Part shown: piece by piece, positions 61,377 through 64,000 of the stretch | Layout of the letters: every line of letters begins with the position of its first letter | How positions within the stretch are numbered: the stretch's first letter is position 1 | Source of the DNA: Burkholderia sp. GAS332 | GTDB taxonomy: Bacteria; Pseudomonadota; Gammaproteobacteria; Burkholderiales; Burkholderiaceae | DNA: 64,000 bases | Assembly: GCA_900142905.1 (NCBI GenBank) | Contig: FSRV01000002.1 | Coordinates: 372,001-436,000 of the forward strand | Direction of reading: 5' to 3' | The notes under the pieces: model-generated | The model's input: only the letters and a program-made list of their open reading frames with translations | Databases searched by the model: none | What the model was told of the DNA's origin: nothing | Program-made: the position numbers and the translations under genes

Positions 61377-61503
61377 AGCGCGTCCGGCCTGCGCGGAGCG
61401 GCATACCGGGCAGCCGTGCGGCGCTGCGCGGGGCGCGGCAAAACGCGGTAATCTCTTGGGACAATCACTCTGAACCGTGCCTCGCGCACGGCGCCGTCCT
61501 TTT

Positions 61504-62430
61504 ATGCCTAACGTGCCTTCCCAAAACTGGGGTCTCGAACAGATCGTCGCGGACTTGCGTGCGTCGCGTGAAGAATTGCATCGCACGCGGCATCCGCTTG
61601 GCATACGCGAGTTGCCGTCGCGCGAAGCGGTGATCAGCATTGTCACCGGCTTGCGCGCGGCGCTGTTTCCGACCCACTACGGCGCCCCCGATCTAACTGA
61701 CGAAACGGTTGACTACTACGTCGGCCATACGCTCGAAAGCACATTGCGCTTGCTTGCCGAACAGATTCGCCGCGCCTTGCGCTTTCTGCCTGAGTTTGGC
61801 GAAACGCCTGATGAGGACCTGAGGGCGCGCGCGTTCAACGTCGCGCGCGAATTCGGCACGCAGTTGCCGGGTATTCGCGCGTTGCTGGTCAGCGATATTC
61901 AGGCCGCTTTCACCGGCGACCCGGCCGCGCAGCACATCACGGAGATTCTGCTGTGTTATCCGGGCGTGTGGGCGATGACGCACCATCGTCTGGCGCACGC
62001 GCTGCATCTCCTGGGCGTGCCCTTGCTCGCGCGCTTCATCAACGAGATTGCGCACTCGGCGACCGGCATCGACATTCACCCGGGCGCGACCATCGGCCCG
62101 AGTTTCTTTATCGACCACGGCACGGGCGTCGTGATCGGCGAGACCGCGATCATTGGCGAGCGGGTGCGCGTCTACCAGGCCGTGACGCTTGGCGCGAAGA
62201 GCTTCGCCGCGGATCTTGACGGCACCCTGGTCAAGGGCAACGCGCGCCATCCGATCGTCGAAGACGACGTCGTGATTTATGCCGGCGCGACGATTCTCGG
62301 CCGCGTGACGATTGGGCGCGGTTCGGTGATTGGCGGCAATGTATGGCTTACGCATAGCGTGCCGCCGGGCAGCAGCGTATCGCAAGGCAAGATCCGCGAG
62401 GGAGAGCGCACGGACGAGGGACGCGGGTGA
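61504..62430 (+). CDS. cysE: Serine O-acetyltransferase (EpsC/CysE type)
   Basis: A 308-residue serine acetyltransferase of the longer EpsC-like form. An N-terminal helical domain (about 1-180) is followed by left-handed beta-helix hexapeptide repeats (IDIHPGATIGPSFFIDHGTGVVIGE; TILGRVTIGRGSVIGGNVWL). The catalytic Asp-His pair is in FIDHGTGVVIG. It makes O-acetylserine for cysteine synthesis. The ATG at 61504 was chosen for family fit. Its TGA overlaps the next ATG (TGATG), so the AraC regulator is translationally coupled, an unusual partner for this enzyme. Confidence 0.93.
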   Translation: MPNVPSQNWGLEQIVADLRASREELHRTRHPLGIRELPSREAVISIVTGLRAALFPTHYGAPDLTDETVDYYVGHTLESTLRLLAEQIRRALRFLPEFGETPDEDLRARAFNVAREFGTQLPGIRALLVSDIQAAFTGDPAAQHITEILLCYPGVWAMTHHRLAHALHLLGVPLLARFINEIAHSATGIDIHPGATIGPSFFIDHGTGVVIGETAIIGERVRVYQAVTLGAKSFAADLDGTLVKGNARHPIVEDDVVIYAGATILGRVTIGRGSVIGGNVWLTHSVPPGSSVSQGKIREGERTDEGRG

Positions 62431-63263
62431 TGAGCCGGCTGGCGCGCGCTCGTGTTCACATGCCCCGTTGCGCGATAGCTGGCGTCGAAGCGACGGTGGC
62501 GGAAACGGCGCATTCGTTTCCGCGCCATTCGCACGACCGCTTCGGAGTGGGCGTAATCGTTGCGGGCGGGCATCGCTCGTCGAGTGGTCGCGGCGTGGTT
62601 GAAGCGCGGGCGAACGACGCGATCATGGTGAATCCGGGGGAGGTACACGACGGCAGCCCGCTCGACGAGCGTGGCCGTGCATGGCGCATGTTGTATTTCG
62701 AGCCGCCGATGCTGGCCGCTGTCGCCGTCGAGTTGAATGGGGTGGCTGCGCGTGAGATCGAACTGACGCAACCGGCGATACACGATCCGTTGCTGAAGGT
62801 GCTCTTTGAGCGGTTGTTTGCGATATCGGTGGAAGCGCAAACCGTGCCGGACGATCTGGTGCGGGAGGAGACGATGCTCGCGTTGCTCGGGTATCTGATT
62901 CGGACTCACTCGACCACGCAAACACGTTCGCGGTTAGCACCGCCGTTGGGTCCCATTGCGCGAGCGAGGGCTAGGATCGACGACGATCCTTCGTCACCAC
63001 TGACGCTAACCGATCTCGCTGCTGACGCCGGCATGAGTCGATTCCAGCTGCTACGAGGCTTCGCGCACGAGACGGGGTTACCACCGCACGCCTACAGGAT
63101 GCAGCGCCGGGTGATACTTGCGAGGCAACGGATTGCGCGTGGCGCGACGTTGGCGGATGCGGCGGCCGCATCGGGGTTTGCCGATCAGAGTCACATGACG
63201 CGAGCATTCGCGCGCTTGTTGGGGATTACACCGGCCAACTACGCATCCGCGACGCGCCCATAG
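62430..63263 (+). CDS. AraC-family transcriptional regulator
   Basis: A 277-residue regulator with an N-terminal cupin-like ligand domain (AETAHSFPRHSHDRFGVGVIVAGGH, split by a turn; DAIMVNPGEVHDGSP) and two C-terminal helix-turn-helix motifs (LTLTDLAADAGMSRFQLLRGFAHETG; LADAAAASGFADQSHMTRAFARLLGITPANY). It is the AraC subgroup with the DUF/cupin domain often found with LysE-type exporters. It is coupled to the serine acetyltransferase gene by TGATG; the GTG three bases earlier is an alternative start. Confidence 0.93.
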   Translation: MSRLARARVHMPRCAIAGVEATVAETAHSFPRHSHDRFGVGVIVAGGHRSSSGRGVVEARANDAIMVNPGEVHDGSPLDERGRAWRMLYFEPPMLAAVAVELNGVAAREIELTQPAIHDPLLKVLFERLFAISVEAQTVPDDLVREETMLALLGYLIRTHSTTQTRSRLAPPLGPIARARARIDDDPSSPLTLTDLAADAGMSRFQLLRGFAHETGLPPHAYRMQRRVILARQRIARGATLADAAAASGFADQSHMTRAFARLLGITPANYASATRP

Positions 63264-63427
63264 TTCGCGACGGGGTTGAGAATTGCTCTTCGGCGCGCGC
63301 AGCGCCGCCGGAAGAATGACGGCTTTGTCACTGACGCCGAATGTGCGAGAGCACAGATTCCAGATGCACCACTACCGTTACTGCGCGGGGGACCCGCTTA
63401 GCAGGGGATTCGAGCCGCTTTCTTTTG

Positions 63428-63462
63428 CCTACTTTTCTTTGCGGCAGGCAAAGAAAAGTAGG
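63428..63462. repeat. Palindromic intergenic element
   Basis: Perfect 15-base arms, CCTACTTTTCTTTGC and GCAAAGAAAAGTAGG, flank a five-base loop. A tail rich in GCC/GGGG follows. I recall very similar elements in many copies in Burkholderia and Paraburkholderia intergenic regions, like REP/BIME sequences. It may also act as a transcript end for the AraC gene. Confidence 0.75.
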
Positions 63463-63526
63463 TGCCGCCCCGCACAGGGGCAACGCTAATAGACCAATAA
63501 GAAATCAAGGAGAGGCCAAAAAGTCA

Positions 63527-63616
63527 GATCAAGGAAAGGCCAACGCCGCAGGCATACGGACGAACAAGCGCCGAGCAGGCAACAAACCGATCAAGGAAAG
63601 GCCAACACCGCAGGCA
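63527..63616. repeat. 62-bp-period direct repeat
   Basis: A 28-base block beginning GATCAAGGAAAGGCCAAC occurs at 63527-63554 and again at 63589-63616 with one mismatch. A partial third block (ATCAAGGAGAGGCCAA) lies at about 63504-63519. Confidence 0.85.
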
Positions 63617-63659
63617 CCCAGGCAGCAAGCGCCGCGCAGGCAAAAAAAAATCCAGCGCC

Positions 63660-64000
63660 TTACCCCATCCTCAAAAACCGCAAAACCGAAACCCCATGCA
63701 ACCAGACATGCTCGCCGACAAACCACGCGGCGACCCAAGCCGCCCCTACAACGATCAAATCACAGTGCCCACTATTCCAAAGATTCAAAGAATGCCGCCC
63801 AGCGACCCAGGGCACGCCTAGCGGATTAGGCCAATCGGCCAACAAATGCATCAACCCACCACAAGCAAACCCAAACGCCGGCGCGGCATAAACCGAATGC
63901 CCGAGCCAATGATAAGAAAACGCGAGCAACGCGACCCACGCCACACCCCAATGCGTCAACGTGCGATGCGTAATCCACAGCCTTCGCGCGCGTGACCACC
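63660..64000 (-). CDS. YdjM-like membrane-bound metal-dependent hydrolase, 5' truncated by the window
   Basis: The C-terminal 113 residues of an integral membrane protein; the frame stays open to the window edge. HRTLTHWGVAWVALLAF matches the HRGxTHS-like metal motif of the YdjM/DUF457 family, and MHLLADWPNPLGVPWVAG carries the second conserved Asp. Family members are LexA-regulated in E. coli, with unknown substrate. The stop is at 63660 and the true start is beyond base 64000, so the TTG at 63959 is not used here. Confidence 0.8.
   Translation of the reverse strand, partial: WSRARRLWITHRTLTHWGVAWVALLAFSYHWLGHSVYAAPAFGFACGGLMHLLADWPNPLGVPWVAGRHSLNLWNSGHCDLIVVGAAWVAAWFVGEHVWLHGVSVLRFLRMG

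Larger units (their letters stand above)
63264..63659. repeat. Intergenic repeat region
   Basis: About 400 bases without a gene, rich in repeats. It includes the 15-base perfect palindromic element at 63428-63462, the GC-rich tail that follows (GTGCCGCCCCGCACAGGGG), and a 62-base-period direct repeat (63527-63616). Reading frames across it give low-complexity Arg/Lys/Gln-rich sequence and are not genes. Confidence 0.8.

Noticed and set aside
63341..63829. A 162-codon plus-strand frame across the intergenic repeats
   Set aside because: Composition is driven by Lys/Arg/Gln/Pro from the repeats, it runs antisense to the YdjM-like gene, and it lacks a ribosome-binding site.

Overview
The window looks like chromosome of a GC-rich betaproteobacterium, most likely Paraburkholderia or a close Burkholderiaceae relative. 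I base this on the porin type, the luxI / rsaL / luxR arrangement known from Paraburkholderia and pseudomonads, the style of codon use, and a palindromic intergenic repeat near 63.4 kb of a kind I remember from Burkholderia genomes. No tRNA, rRNA, CRISPR array, prophage or complete insertion sequence is visible.

Layout. 0-6.8 kb: a small-acid catabolic set (acyl-CoA dehydrogenase, class III CoA transferase, MFS carrier), then a porin, a BON-domain protein and a periplasmic serine hydrolase. 6.8-9.4 kb: an AlaX-type editing protein and a divergent NmrA-like / LysR pair. 9.6-15.0 kb: two large exported proteins (a beta-propeller and a linker-rich glycoside hydrolase) separated by 1.1 kb without genes. 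15.1-22.0 kb: a basic-amino-acid region with a YheO/DauR-like regulator, two ornithine-cyclodeaminase-family enzymes, a binding protein, a D-amino-acid-dehydrogenase-like flavoprotein, CtlX and an Lrp regulator. 24.1-30.5 kb: a signalling locus (binding-protein-like periplasmic protein, small unknown protein, hybrid kinase, second kinase, NarL-type regulator). 30.7-37.3 kb: dienelactone hydrolase followed by a 7-bp tandem repeat, PAP2 phosphatase, acetyltransferase, an arsR-acr3-arsC-arsH operon and ogt. 37.5-42.9 kb: an LRR-protein kinase, two orphan binding proteins, a gene fusing a transposase N-terminal domain to another domain, and a second copy of the small unknown protein. 42.9-48.2 kb: pta-ackA, an EgtB-like enzyme, FNR and a universal stress protein. 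48.4-51.0 kb: FadR-type regulator and the quorum-sensing locus. 51.5-59.4 kb: a sugar-acid catabolic and ABC-transport operon whose first gene, DapA-like, is internally deleted. 59.5-64.0 kb: housekeeping and small unknown genes, a serine acetyltransferase / AraC pair, an intergenic repeat and a truncated membrane protein at the window edge.

The most interesting feature is a possible undescribed signalling system spread over 24-31 kb and 38-43 kb. Two paralogous small cytosolic proteins (28981-29379 and 41750-42058, sharing an LF-(D/E)-LWCE core and VPLAYLL) each lie near one of two paralogous periplasmic binding-protein-like proteins (29527-30504 and 39914-40786). A 26-bp element, roughly TARGGAWWTCCTGAC-N7-TCAG, lies 93-97 bases upstream of both small-protein genes and of a third small gene pair at 42.4 kb. 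A degenerate copy lies just downstream of the response-regulator gene, ahead of a strong terminator and no gene, which suggests a small RNA. My working hypothesis is that the kinase / regulator cascade at 24-29 kb senses a ligand through the binding proteins and controls these dispersed targets.

All coordinates were read by eye. Family assignments rest on motif recognition, not database searches.
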